DNA of 64,000 nucleotides from Aporophyla lueneburgensis. Taxonomy: Eukaryota > Arthropoda > Insecta > Lepidoptera > Noctuidae. The notes beneath the pieces were generated by a model. It had not been told where the DNA came from, did no database searches, and saw nothing but the letters and a program-made list of their open reading frames with translations. The stretch is from positions 18,848,001 through 18,912,000 of the forward strand of contig OW028741.1 in the NCBI GenBank assembly GCA_932294355.1. The letters are read 5' to 3'. This document shows positions 33,260-45,097 of this stretch, piece after piece (within the stretch, counting starts at the first letter, position 1; each line of letters opens with the position of its first letter). The position numbers and the translations under genes were made by a program.

Positions 33260-34713
33260 TAAGGCGCTAAGATGTTGATTATTTTAGCTTTTGTTTGTAC
33301 GCGCAACACCTACGGCTAACAACAATGGACAGCGCGCGGCTTACAACGGTGAACGGTGATTTATTAGCGTATTGAAAGCCGGTTCCTACCCTACAAGTAC
33401 AAGGATGGGTTCAAAGGAATCCGGTTATTATGCATAAAGTTAACTCTTTGACTTGAAGTTTAAGGAACTTCTCTCTGACTCTTCAGAATGATTGTTGAAG
33501 TGATGATAGATAACAACTACAATATTTGAGATTTTTCTAAATCTGGCAAAAAGTTTATTCCCTACCTTCAAACTTCATAAATTTCGGTAACGTTTAGCAG
33601 AATTTTCAATGATCAAACAAACAGCGATCACATTTTTAAGGACCAAGAAGGGTAAACTCACCAAAAACCGGAATGGGCAATGCCCAAGTAGGTAGTTTTT
33701 TTTGGTTGTCTAACCACTATTTTAATGTTTTAGTATTATAATCCAACTTTTAGGCCCATTTTTTTTAAATCGACTTTGTAAAGTAGATATTCAAGAAAAA
33801 ATACTTTAACAAGGTAGGTACCAGCAAAGTACCTACCGAATTAGTAAAAAAAAAACTGTTGACACAAAAATCTATTTACTTACCTGCATCTTTGTGCAAA
33901 GATAAACATATCAAAGATCAAGCTTAGGTACTGCTAATTTGAATAAAAGCATCATTATGACGCGGATAATTTGGTCGGTTGTTTTTGAGGAGCAAAACAA
34001 GTAAATAAAATTAAAAAGAAATGCTTCCGTATTGTAATGATAACAAGAATTATCAGTAATTCTATTGGCGTATCTTACGTATGCTGCAACTGGCTCGGCT
34101 CGGGTGGTAGCCGGTAGGCGGGCACGGAGAGCGTAACCCAGTTTCACGGGTCACGCTGTTGAGCGCTCAGCTCACCCGGCGAAATGCTCATACGCTCGAC
34201 AACTCACTGATACAGGCTCATTATCACGCCTTTGTAATGAAACAGCGTTCATAACGATATTTTTGTTGTAAAAAAAATCTAAGGTATTTTGTTAGACATT
34301 TTTATTCGGTGTATGAATATTAGCAATAACTCATCCTCGCTCGCATTCGCAGGCATAAAGCATATTTAATTTACCCGGTTTCCAGGATAACCGGAAATAA
34401 TTTATGTATCAAAATATGTTTATTTTATAAATAAAAGCTAGTTTTGAAACACTAACGAGATCATCGGAGTAAATACCTAAACCCAGTAGGTAGTTGTACC
34501 TACTTATGTTGACGTTAATCTCATTATGAAATTGAGTGAGCTCCTAGTTTGATGCATAATTGCAGACGAGAATAGATTTCAAACATTGCTGGATTAATTT
34601 GGAATGCGGAGATTAGAACTGTTGAATGTTTAGAATCACTTTGCACTTTACTGCACTTTTGCTGAAATTACAGAAATCTAGGGTGACATTGACGACATAG
34701 CATTTGATGTATT
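33260..34713. other. AT-rich, probable intron or intergenic DNA
   Basis: No gene or repeat recognised. If the block at 33095-33258 is an exon, this is the start of its intron. Confidence 0.35.
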
Positions 34714-35302
34714 TTAACCCTGCAGTGGTCGCGCGGATTACAATTGAAATCCAGGGTATTAAAAAAATTTAATATTTCAAAAACAATTCAAGTGTGTTAG
34801 CCGAGACTCCATGTATTTTAAGTTCGATAGTCCCCGCCCCCACTCAGTAGCGCTCGCGAATTGCCGATGCGTGGTTTGTCCCTAGAGAGGCTGTTTATGT
34901 ATTACAAATTAACCCTGGATTCGGGAGTCAATAGCGGACACCCGGCCACCGTAGGCGCGAGCTTGCGGGTGGCGAGCAATGGGTAGCTCGCCGCCCGGTA
35001 AGGACCAAGCTCGGGTCGACGGCGCGCAGTGTTCCACGCGCGCCTCAAAGAGATGTCAGCAGCAGTGTAGGGGTCTACTAGGACCGATGCCTGCCGGGGT
35101 CGCGTGATTGTTCGAAAGAGATACCGTGACCCTGGCACATGGGCATCTGATGGAACACGGGTGGGTTTTAGTCAGTAAAAGTCTGACACGCCCTCCCGCT
35201 CCGCCCAGAGCGGGAGAAGTCATTTGATGATTTCCCATCATGAAAAAAAAAAAAAAAAACCCTGGATTACAATTGTAATCCGCGCGACCACTGCAGGGTT
35301 AA
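34714..35302. mobile_element. piggyBac-type MITE with 39-bp TIRs, carrying a SINE
   Basis: The inverted ends at 34718-34756 and 35260-35298 are 39 bp with one mismatch (ccctgcagtggtcgcgcgga...), begin with CCC and are flanked by TTAA at 34714-34717 and 35299-35302. Within each end gattacaattgtaatc is itself palindromic. After removing the inserted SINE (336 bp plus duplicated target) the MITE is about 234 bp. It has no coding capacity. Confidence 0.9.
34922..35257 (+). mobile_element. SINE-B, full-length, with target-site duplication
   Basis: A perfect 11-bp duplication, aaccctggatt, occurs at 34911-34921 and 35258-35268, and the element ends in a 17-base A tail. This defines a 336-bp unit with a GC-rich head (cgggagtcaatagcggacac...) and a 3' body shared with four truncated copies in the window (5918, 23235, 36597, 45282). 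I could not match the head to a tRNA, 5S or 7SL gene with confidence. Confidence 0.88.
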
Positions 35303-35327
35303 TAAATGCCAAGGTAGGTATAATAGC

Positions 35328-35492
35328 TCCGTGTAGTTCCAGACCTTAAGAATAGCACTATGCCATTTCTTCCCGTAGGTGTCGTTAAAGACGACTAAGG
35401 AACTCACTAGAGAAAGGGCAGCGTTCGCTATAAATTTTATCACCATACTGCGATCCCCAACCCGCCTGCCAGCCGTGGCGATGATATTTAAT
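35328..35492 (+). repeat. GATGAT-tailed repeat copy
   Basis: Same order of segments as 17224-17415 and 54845-55015: aagaatagcactatg, ttcttcccgtaggtgtcgtt, gacgactaagg, accatactgcgatc, gtggcgatgat. Confidence 0.8.
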
Positions 35493-36010
35493 AAAAAAAT
35501 GTTAATGGCACATTTGTGAACAATGCCAATATACTAGAGTCCGCATACTAGGTCAAAAATCTCTTAAGAAATAGCTAGAAAAATGATTTACGTTCGCGAT
35601 TTTATCTTCCATAAACATGAGATTAAATAAATCGCATCGCAGTGTGGGTGGTTCGCTTACCCTACCTAGACGAGCCTTAATATCCCATGGCAACAATATT
35701 ATGAAGCATTCCATTTAATATCTTCAATCTACGTAATGCGACATCAGCCTAAACGTTAAAAGAGATGAAATAGTTACGCGCGGTAGAATGGGAACAATAA
35801 AACACAAATGATGAAGTCATTGGCCACGATGGGTGCATGATGTAAATGTCATCGTCCATTTCTGACCAGTGGCTGGTAGGACTCGGAAGATAACAGGTTT
35901 TGTCATGCCGACTCGTCTCTAATTTGCCACTCAAATACGAAAAATCGTTTACAGGTAAACGGTTTTCCACAGAACATGGTTAAAATGTTGAAATATAGAC
36001 ACGCCGATAT
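35493..36010. other. No gene seen
   Basis: AT-rich with no supported feature. Confidence 0.4.
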
Positions 36011-36014
36011 GTAT

Positions 36015-36310
36015 TTTTTCAATCTGCCTACCCTTTTCCCAATTATGTTGGGGTCAGCTTCTAATCTAACCGGCTGCAGCTGAATAACAGTTTTTAAAAT
36101 GGAGCGACTGCCTAATACTGGTGGCGAGACTTCTGGCGTCTGACGATCCGTAACGACGTCAAAGGTCCTTGAATGGCATCCAGGATCCACGGCTTAACGT
36201 GATTCCCGAGATACGAAGCTTGATATCTAGAGATGGTGACTCAACTTCAGACTAACTACGGAAAGTGTAGCTTTAACTTGATCAATCGACCTATGTCGCT
36301 GTTATAACTT
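36015..36310 (-). repeat. 5S-like SINE, copy 2 (diverged)
   Basis: The tail complement (cccaattatgttggggtcag) is near 36037 and the 5S-like head lies at about 36250-36290 in reverse (agctttaacttgatcaat). The promoter boxes are more degraded than in copies 1 and 4. Confidence 0.65.
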
Positions 36311-36596
36311 AGCCACAAGCCCTTCCTAAAAAATTGAAGCTGTTCAGGTCAAACTGACGCGTTAATAGGAAAAAATAACCGATCGAAGACCAACTTAGTG
36401 TTAAGTTTTTAGTAACAAAAAAGTTGCGAAATTTATTTTTTAGACGACGGACGACAATTGGTGGTTTTACCTCATATTATAAACCTCATATTAAAAATCG
36501 TTTTCGAAGTCAACTAAGATTTGTCTACCACTACTAGGTAGGTATGCTTTATTCCTTGCATAGGCTATCGAGGTTGGAAGACCTACTTAACTACCG

Positions 36597-36735
36597 GTTT
36601 TTTTTTGGCTGGAAAATCAATGAAGGGGTGTCAGACTTTTATGACTAAAACTCACCCGTGTTCCTTCAGTTGCCTGTGTCAGTGCCACGGTAACTCTTTT
36701 GAACAAATCCGCGACTCTATCAGATACCTACTTCC
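36597..36735 (-). repeat. SINE-B, 5'-truncated
   Basis: A T-rich tract at 36597-36606 (A tail on the minus strand) is followed by complements of the SINE-B 3' body: gtgtcagacttttatgacta, cccgtgttccttcagttgcc. Confidence 0.7.
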
Positions 36736-36984
36736 TAATTAGTAAGTACCTATATTATGAAGTAAAAGAAAAGCATAAACACAGTAGGTATAAGGTTTTG
36801 CTGTAGTATCAGAAGTCGCTCGTGCGAAACATTCAAACATCAACACAACCTGTTTAAAAACAAAACCAAACTGAATGATTCATTGAGTCGAATGTCAATG
36901 CTGTTGTTAGAAACAGACGCAGATGTAAAAACAGCTACAAATAATTAGATTTGTGGTCAGATTTGGTTGGGTGGTACTTTTCAA

Positions 36985-37215
36985 ACTAGTAAAAATTAGA
37001 CTGCCTCGTTGGTCTATGAGGGCTCGATGCCCAGGCCGAGCAGTGTTATTGCATTTTTCTATCTGAAATTTCTCAGTAGCAGCCCGGAGTCTAGATTTGT
37101 TCCCGGTTGATGGCAATAAGCTCGCCCCCTATTCCATGATATGTACTTAACAACATAAATTTCTCTAAACCTCTGCCCAGCCCATCGGGGAAAAAGGCGT
37201 GATGATATGTTTTAA
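36985..37215 (+). repeat. SINE copy with a degraded tRNA-like head
   Basis: gactgcctcgttggtctatg resembles an A-box region. The body segments cagcccggagtctagatttg and gggaaaaaggcgtgat match 55416-55655. Confidence 0.6.
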
Positions 37216-37455
37216 ATTCGCCTATAACATTGTCACTGCTGGGATATTAGCCTTCTCTCTTCGAGAGGAAGTGGGCTATAATCTTATCTACCACGAGAGC
37301 CCAGTGCGGGTTGGTAGATGACACATGTCTTTGACTCTTTAGTTCTAGCACATGCCGGTTTCCATACGATGTTTTCCTTCACAGTTTTGAGTGCTGATGA
37401 AATAAATGACGTTCTTCGAAAGTCGGAGCTGATACCACGGGGCCACCAATGCTGC
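37216..37455 (-). repeat. tRNA-derived SINE, diverged copy
   Basis: It parallels the better copy at 37669-37925 (actgctgggatattagcctt, gagcccagtgcgggttggtagatg in part, gccggtttcc). The tRNA-like end is decayed. Confidence 0.65.
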
Positions 37456-37462
37456 TCCTTTT

Positions 37463-37605
37463 AGTACAGACGCCACCAGGTCAAGCTACCCGAAACTGTC
37501 AATTTTTCCCAATGAACCTTGAACCTAATGCTCTAGAAATAAAGTCGAAAATCTATCAAAGAAATCTGACAGATTGTAGTAGCTTGATGTGTTGACGTCT
37601 GTACA
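37463..37605. mobile_element. GTACAGACG MITE, copy 1
   Basis: A 142-bp element with short inverted tips (gtacagacg and cgtctgtac). The interior (gaaactgtcaa, ccttgaacctaatgc, ctgacagattgtagtag) is shared with the copy at 52428-52565. Confidence 0.75.
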
Positions 37606-37668
37606 AGCACTCAATGATAAAGCGCAGGGCAAGCAGAATTAGTTCATATTACTCAAATTGTTTATTAA

Positions 37669-37925
37669 TCATCATCAGCCTATAATTTTCCCACAGCTGG
37701 GACACAGGCCTCCTCTCGGTGAGAGGCAGTGGGCCATAATCCACCACGCGGGCCCAGTGCGGGTTGGTAGATGTCACATGTCTTCGATTTTTTGGTTCTA
37801 AGAAATGCCGGTTTCCTCACGATAGGAAAAGTCCTTCACCGTTTTCAGAGCAGTGGCGATGAAATAATTTACACAAAGTAATGCGCCTGCTTGGGTTTGA
37901 ACTTACGACCTACTGCTCACCATTG
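37669..37925 (-). mobile_element. tRNA-derived SINE with a perfect 16-bp target duplication
   Basis: ctcaaattgtttatta occurs at 37653-37668 and 37926-37941, immediately outside the element. On the minus strand it begins with a tRNA-like head whose B box GTTCAAACCC is the complement of 37893-37902, and ends in a GATGAT tail at 37669-37677. The body has gggcccagtgcgggttggt. At 257 bp it appears full length. The perfect duplication suggests a fairly recent insertion. Confidence 0.9.
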
Positions 37926-38104
37926 CTCAAATTGTTTATTAGGAACTGGGAAATAGAGCAGTATATTTATCACCTGTGTGCATAGCGCGCAACGTTCAAG
38001 TATGGAATGGTTGAACAGAGTAATTAACGGGAGTCGGCAATAGCCGCTAATTCGTTCGTAGAACTGGAAGTGCAGCTACGCGGTTATCATTTTGATATGA
38101 CAAC

Positions 38105-39115
38105 ATCATTTGCCTAGCCTTCTCCCAACTATGTTGGAGTCGGGTTCCAGTCTAACCGGGTGCAGCTGGCTACTAGTTTTTAGGGTTCCGTTGCCAAATG
38201 GCAAAAAACGGAACCCTTATAGATTCGTCATGTCTGTCTGTCTGTCTGTCTGTCCGTGTATGTCACAGCCACTTTTCTCCGAAACTATAAAAGCTATGTT
38301 GTTGAAACTTGGTAAGTAGATGTATTCTGTGAACCGCATTAAGATTTTTACACTAAAATAGAAAAAAGACAATAAATTTTGGGGTTCCCCATACTAAGAA
38401 CTGAAACTCAAAAATTTTTTTTTCATCAAACCCATACGTGTGGGGTATCTATGAATAGGTCTTTGAAAATGGTATTGAGGTTTCTAATATCATTTTTTTC
38501 TAAACTGAATAGTTTGTGCGAGAGACACTTCCAAAGTGGTAAAATGTGTGTGTCCCCCCCCGTAACTTCTAAAATATGAGAATGATAAAACTAAAAAAAA
38601 TATATGATGTACATAACCATATAAACTTCCACCGAAAATTGGTTTGAACGAAATCCAGTAAGTAGTTTTTTTTTAATACGTCATAAATCGTAAACCGCAA
38701 TTTACCTTTAATTCAATCAACTCAGATATAAAAATTAAAAAAAAAACATTTAATGTCATAAACATAAACCTTATGCATAAACCAAGGATACCTACAGGTT
38801 TGTACGGAACCCTCAGTGCGCGAGTCCGACTCGCACTTGGCCGGTTTTTTTTTTACATGGAGCGACTGTCTATCTGACCTCCACAACCTATTTACTGAGT
38901 AACACGATACCCCTTGGTAAGACTGGTTGTCACACTTTCGGGATTCTGACGGTCAAAGATCGACAACGGTTTAACGTGCTTTCCAAGACACAAAGGGATC
39001 TAGCTATGTAAAGTTGGCCACCCATCCACGTATCAACCGCGGCAAGCGTAGCTTAATCTGATCTATAGACCCGTGCTGCTGTTACTACTTCATAGTCATA
39101 AGCCCCACATTTTAA
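38105..39115 (-). repeat. 5S-like SINE, copy 3, split by another element
   Basis: The SINE is in reverse: its tail and body at 38105-38182 (cttctcccaactatgttgg, ccagtctaaccgggtgcagc) and the rest at 38851-39115 (acatggagcgactg, ccttggtaagactggttgtc, then the 5S-like head ccacccatcca ... gcaagcgtagcttaatctga). The 5S-like boxes are well kept. The middle is the inserted element at 38183-38850. Confidence 0.75.
38183..38850 (+). mobile_element. Dispersed element 'ACCGGCCAAGTGCGAG', copy 2, inserted in the 5S-like SINE
   Basis: Its left end is gggttccg, with a foldback ggttccgttgcc ... aacggaacc. A (CTGT)n tract lies at 38229-38252, and the right end is gtccgactcgcacttggccgg and T-rich. It is collinear with 5329-5912 in reverse orientation. 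Left of it the SINE stops at agttttta and right of it resumes at ttttacatgg, so T/A-rich bases may be duplicated target. Confidence 0.8.
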
Positions 39116-39130
39116 TATGACACAAGTACC

Positions 39131-39432
39131 TATGGGGCCGTCCATTAATCACGTGATGTTTCTTTTGGCATTTTTTAACCCCCCTCCCCCTTGGTGATAC
39201 ATGGTGAGGTTTAAGACTACCAATATCACGTGTATTTTTTTGGTTCCTACAAAGAATCTTATTTTTTTTATATTTATAAAGTTCACTACAATCCGCTTTC
39301 CATTTTGTACGCGTTTGGCGAAAAAATAAATACACGTGATATATTACTACACCCCCCCTCCCCCTTGTGATATTTCGTGATTTATTATGGACCCCCCCTT
39401 CAAGCCTCACGTGATTAATGGACAGCCCCTAT
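39131..39432. mobile_element. MITE with GGGGC-GTCCATTAATCACGTGA ends
   Basis: A 296-bp element (39134-39429) with ~25-bp inverted ends containing the E-box CACGTG, and a second inner pair (tatcacgtgtattttt and its complement). TAT flanks both sides. It is related by its tips to 18483-19065 and 48204-49316. Confidence 0.85.
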
Positions 39433-40875
39433 ATGTAAAATTTAAATATCTCTCTGCAAGCTGTAGGTAAAAGCAATATGCTGTGAAATTGTGCTGCAAC
39501 ATGATAGATATTTGATAGCATGTCGCCTCCCCAATAAACGGTGTAAAAACTCGATCAGTGTCAGTTAGTAGAGTGCTGGCTTCAGCCCGGTTTATTGCCT
39601 CGCTGGCTGCATCCGGCTCGTAAAACTTTAAATGTTTGCCTTTGGTTCCACAACAACCCTATATAAGTCCTTACACAGCGTTTCGTAATGTTTTTGATGG
39701 CACTTAAAGTACCAATGTTCTGGTTTGCTTTCTCGGCACTGTTTCTACCCAGCACTTAAATAAATATTACAAAATCAATACAAACTTCGGCTTTATTACG
39801 AAAATGATAACAATTTAAAAGTTATGTTGTATTGATCCCCTTGATTACATAATTAAGTCAACTTGCGTAAACATTAAGCAAGTATTTTCAACAAGTTAAT
39901 ATTTGTGGTTAAAAAACTTTTTATTGCCTACCCAAATTCAGTGAGCACAATAAATTAACGACTTTATGTTCAAATTGATCATTCACTTATCACTTTACCA
40001 ATCGATTTTTAAATAACTATATTATACAGCGTGTTCGTAAAGAAAAGTAAAATATCTTTTATGTTAAATCGTGTGAATAAACTTTAAGTAACTTAAGTAA
40101 GACCGCACATAAAGCACAAAGAAAACAAAATTGTTAAATATTTATGTTTGACATACAAGCTCAAGATGACCTCCAACACTCGATTGCCTTGAAACTTAAC
40201 ATTTTGTGAGCACTTGCATGGTTTCGTTATAATAACCCATAGTTATTTTTATCCGTTTCCTGACTCCATGTTTTATAACATAATAGCTCACAATTGAATA
40301 TCTAAACGCCAAAACGATAAAGACGAACAAAAAAGATAAATTTAAAGTTTTTAAAATTCTGTCTAAATGTTTCCTTTGATCAGCAACTCCTCAGTCATGT
40401 CCTATGACATTAAGTTCTATAAAAACCCTTTTAGAATAAGCATTACGTCTAACTTAGAATATCAAAGCATACAAGACTTCATTCAATTCGTACACGTAGG
40501 AATTTCTTTGTAGAAAGAAGCTAACGTAGAAGGATTTGCCTTTTAGACATAATACAAAAGTATTATGTCTAAAAAGCCCTCAAAAGAAATTCACGTCAAG
40601 TAAATGTCACGTAAACAACCCTTAGGTACAATGTGGATTATATTGGTTACTTTCTAGTGACACTCGGTCCCGAAAGTGAATGAATGTAAGGAAACAATAA
40701 CCAGTTGGATAAAGACACTTACACATTGAATTGATATTATGAAACGGAGGCACTTTTGAGGTAGGTAAAGTAGCAGATACACTCACACATACTCTTACAT
40801 ACACTCTGATTCACTAAGCAGAGGTATTTACACTCGAATCACACTCTCACTAAACTACTTGTTTTTATTAAATAT
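39433..40875. other. No gene seen
   Basis: AT-rich sequence without recognised repeats or coding frames. Confidence 0.4.
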
Positions 40876-40878
40876 TTT

Positions 40879-40992
40879 CCCCTTTATTCATAAACGTTGA
40901 TTAAAGTTAAGAGACGTTTAACCTTCAAAAATGTATGGTTAAATAGCAGCTAATCATTACTTAACTTTAAATAACGTTTATGAATAAAGGGG
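40879..40992. mobile_element. 114-bp foldback MITE
   Basis: The inverted ends are about 33 bp with ~3 mismatches (cccctttattcataaacgtt on the left, its complement on the right), around a short AT-rich centre. Confidence 0.85.
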
Positions 40993-41610
40993 TTGATGTA
41001 CTAACGGATTTGTTTTAATAGATTAAGGTTACAGCGGAGTCATCTGACACAAACATTGTTTAATACTTAAATGAAGGCTCTAAACACGAAACCCTATTAA
41101 AAACTGAAGCATAAATAAAATCATTTTTGAAGTCCTTTTTCCGAATCAACTCGTCTTTTTCTGCTCCACAGAACCGGAATCCGGAGTTAGGGACTTACGT
41201 AACCGCTGTATATGATGGTGTCAGTTTGTATTGTTATTGGATACGGGAACTGTAAATTGGAACCCACTAACCCAAAGTAACGTTATTTCATTTGCTGTTA
41301 TGTATAGTGTAGTTGAAATCATTCAATCACATCACATTAAGATCTTAAAATACATTGTAGTTACTTGCTAATATGATAATTCGTAATCATGGAGAGGCTT
41401 GTGGCTATACCAGCCGCACGGATCGATCAATTAGGTTAACACTAAAAGCGCGGAACATACCGAGTGAGGTAAATTTGGATAAAAAAATATGTATATTGCA
41501 ATTGCTTGGTTGAAGTCTCGTATAAATAATAAATATAATAATCATTATATTTCATGAAAAGTCATAAAAAGTTACGATTATATGCATAATAAAATATTAA
41601 TTAGAGAAGG
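40993..41610. other. No gene seen
   Basis: AT-rich, no supported feature. Confidence 0.4.
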
Positions 41611-41614
41611 AAGA

Positions 41615-41965
41615 ACATCGAAATGGGTCAAATTTGGGACGCACTTCTAGTGTTAAGCTACGCTTGCCGCGATTGGTTTGTAGATGGGTGATCATCTTTA
41701 AATACCGAGACCCCTCCATGGCTCGGGAAGCACGTTAAGCCGTTGGTCCCGGCTGTCATTTGTGGATCTTTAACAGTCGTTACGGGTCGTCAAAAGCCCG
41801 AAAGTCTGACAACCAGTCTTACCAAAGGCTATCGTTTTACCCAGTAACTGGGTTATGGGGGTCAGACAGGCAGTCGCTCCATGTTAAAGACTGTTATTCA
41901 GTTGCATTCGGTTAGACTGGTAGCCCCCAACATAGTTGGGAAAAGGCTAGGCAGATGATGATAGC
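41615..41965 (+). repeat. 5S-like SINE, copy 4
   Basis: The clearest head: gttaagctacgcttgccgcg, then tagatgggtgatca, closely following the 5S rRNA A-box and C-box order. The body (gtctgacaaccagtcttacc) and tail (ccaacatagttgggaaaagg, gatgatgat) are intact. Confidence 0.75.
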
Positions 41966-43245
41966 TGTTAAGTTAATATTCCACTTATCAAATTTAAAAG
42001 ATAAGCGCTTCAATCTGCTTGTCAGTAAGTACAGAAGTCTTCCTTGTTTTCCTCTTAGTTCAAGACAAACAAGATAAGTACCTACATTTCCCAAAGCAAA
42101 TTGTTATGTAATAAGCTTATATCTATATTAAAATATTCATTGTATGCAGCAAGTTTCTGACTGATCTCGGCAAAGTTTGAGAAGCTGCCGCAACAGTTTA
42201 AGAAGTTTCCCTTGTAAGGATATACGAACAGTTGGGGAGAGATGGATTGGGGAGTAGCATAAATATTTCAGGTGCTCGTGGAATGATTTATGAACTCAAG
42301 ATTGAGATACCTTTGATTCAATTGTGTGTTTTGTTTTTAATCTTGCTATACCTGACCTTTTGGCATTTTCAGGCTGCATACTTAATCCACTGCCGTCCAT
42401 TTTTCAATTTCCACCTACCCAACTGTGCGAACCATGGCACATGTATTTAATAATATGAAATTACACATTTAATGTCGGCATTTTATGCCTTTGTAGCGCT
42501 TTCACCTATGGGGTCTTATAATTATTAATTTATTGTAAGAACTCTCTCCCTATAATATCTATGGCGACACGTCTGGAAAGCTGTTCTTAGAAATCTTAAT
42601 CGGAAATTTTGTAATAAGTACCCGACACTTATTACATTGGAAAATTAATAGATTTCGGACGGAACCACGCTAATTGTCCGCAGAAAGCTCTTCCGCTGAT
42701 TTGTGGTATCGCTTAACGAGCTACTGATAAAATTAATTATGATAATTAATTAAAATTAAGGTTCACCTCGATCGAATTGGCATTACGGTACCCTTGATCC
42801 GTATCGATATCGTAATGCAATTGTCGATGTCACAATACTACCTATAATTTAAATACCGTCAACAACTTGATAATAAGGGCAGACAAACTAAAATGTCATT
42901 ACTTGCCAAATTTATTTTTATTTAACAGAAGTTAACCGAGTTATAGGGCAGGCTTTATAAGAAAAGCGTTTACTTAAATTGCGACAGACTGAAATATATG
43001 AGATTTTCAGTCGACGAAGATGCTTTACGGGAAAGTAATTTCGTGTTAATAAAACTGGAAGTTTTTTCTCATTTCATTGTTATTGTAACGTCAGTCTTGT
43101 GCGGATTGAACGTGATCGTGAGAAGTTGACACACGCGGATGGGAAATTAAACTTACCAGAATACAGATCAAACTAAACGTGGATGTTAATAACATAATTT
43201 TTTTAAGGAGAAACAAGCTTGTTATAGTAGATAGTTGCTGTTGGG
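41966..43245. other. No gene seen
   Basis: AT-rich with scattered short ORFs and no supported feature. Confidence 0.4.
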
Positions 43246-43247
43246 GA

Positions 43248-43385
43248 TTTTGTTGCGCCACTTCTTCTTCCCAGCTAAAGCAGTAAGGCAGACGTTTTTG
43301 GGGGACGTTCTTATGTAATTGTGATGTTCGAAACATGCTGATTCTCAGTTTAATTTGAATAAATGAATTTTGATTTAGACTGAGG
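43248..43385 (+). repeat. 'TTGTTGCGCCACTTCTTC' repeat, copy 1
   Basis: Segments tgttgcgccacttcttct, gggggac, tgctgattctcag and gaataaatgaattttgattt match 49911-50042 and, inverted, 51504-51650. The AATAAA followed by TTTGATTT suggests a LINE 3' end. Confidence 0.75.
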
Positions 43386-43389
43386 AGGA

Positions 43390-43510
43390 CTGAAGAAACG
43401 AGGATGAATTGCATGAAAGATTAGAAGTGTAGAGAGGAGGTGAATCGAAATACTGAGATGACGCCTGATAAAGATGTATGGAAGAAGATGATATGCAGCG
43501 TTTTTTCCAA
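43390..43510 (+). pseudogene. LINE ORF2 C-terminal fragment, degraded
   Basis: A short frame (TEMTPDKDVWKKMICS) echoes the LINE end at 27608-27735. Stops interrupt it. Confidence 0.4.
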
Positions 43511-44081
43511 ATACATTAGGGATAAGAACAAAAGAACGAAACCACACGGGTTTTTATATCGGGTTTATAATGTTTTTTTTTTATTTATTTAGTAGAATGT
43601 TCTGAGGCTTCCTACGCAGTTATCTAGACCACACCTACTCCCTGACTAAGGATACATCAAGGGCAATTTAAATTTTAAAAATATGTACATTTCAAGCAGG
43701 GTCTGAGTAAAATCGAATCAGACTATTTTTTATAAAAATGTATGTACATATATCAAAATTGTTTTCGGTGTGACTAAATGTAAATACTAAAAATGTATTT
43801 AAATGTAATGACTTCACATAATGATATTAATAAGAATATAGCATAGGTACATGGTAATGATTGAATTTTCCAAATCAATATTCAACCTTAAAATAACAAC
43901 TTCTACTTGTCACAAGGTTCAAGGGCTGCAGCTGCAACTTAGTGCGATACAGCACGTTACCGATAGAAATTCCGTCGACTGTCGAGTGGACTTCGGCATC
44001 CTTTGCCACGTTTATAGCAGATCTAAAAATATAGAGAGCCGACCACACATGGCACTCACTACATGATGCACTTTATTTTTA

Positions 44082-44610
44082 ACCGATTTTAAAAAGGAGG
44101 AGGTGCACTAGTCGTCTCTATTTTTTTTTATTGTATGTATGTTCCGCGATATCTCCGGTTATTGTGGATTGATTTTGATTTTTTTTATGGATGTCTCAAT
44201 AGTGGTCCTATATAGTTTTTATTAACTTTGCTTAGGTGGGTGGTTTTTGCATTAGTTTCGATAGTACGTTTAATCAACTTCATGTATCTTGATGATGTTC
44301 AAAAAATTCCTGTCACTGTTGTTTCACATCAAGTAATGAAATACAAATTGGTGTTGGGTAGGTACCATAGCCAAAAAGTGAAAAATAAAAAAAACGTTTC
44401 TTATGACAGCTTAGAACCAGTCAAGAACTCCATGGTTTACGTATATTTTCTCAATGGTAGGTCGGGTTTACAAATATCTTACTTAATCTTTTTGTATATC
44501 GGCTATTTGGTACAGAAATTAAAATCAAGACAATTTATTTTCATCAAGGTTTTGATTAAACCAAACCGTTTGATGTTTTCAATTATTTATCTGAAAACGT
44601 GAACAAGAAA
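44082..44610 (+). repeat. GGAGGAGG-class repeat
   Basis: It starts accgattttaaaaaggagga and continues with tgttccgcgatatctccgg, similar to 29482-29580. The 124-codon ORF at 44228-44602 lies in or next to it and has no recognisable domain. I treat it as repeat-derived or chance. Confidence 0.5.
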
Positions 44611-45097
44611 CGCGACAGCCTTTGATTATAATTAAAAAAAGAATCAAATCGCGGTCGTAGTTACGCCATTAAAAAGGTTTATAGTTTACAATTAAACCGA
44701 GTTCACGCAGATAACTCTCATGCGGTTTAAGCAAGACAAATAGAGGGATTCGCTTGTAAGTGGACCACAGATACCGAAAAGTATTACAAGATAATTACTA
44801 TCTGCTTCGTTCGGAATGAGTCTTCATTGTTTGTAGTAGATAATGGATCTCCAATTGATTAACTTTTTCTTTTCCAGGCACTGTATTGTCTATGCGCCGT
44901 TTCAATGATGTTGAACGTCTGAGATCGGTCTCATAGCTCGGTCTATGAGCTATAATTATGTACCTATGGATTTAAGTTCGTAAAATTAGGGCGATAAGGT
45001 TGATTAACATAAAAAAACATTTTGAGTAATTGATCTAACATCAGAGAACGAATACATCGCGAGTAAACGAACTTATCGGCGTTTCCGTCTCCGTATG

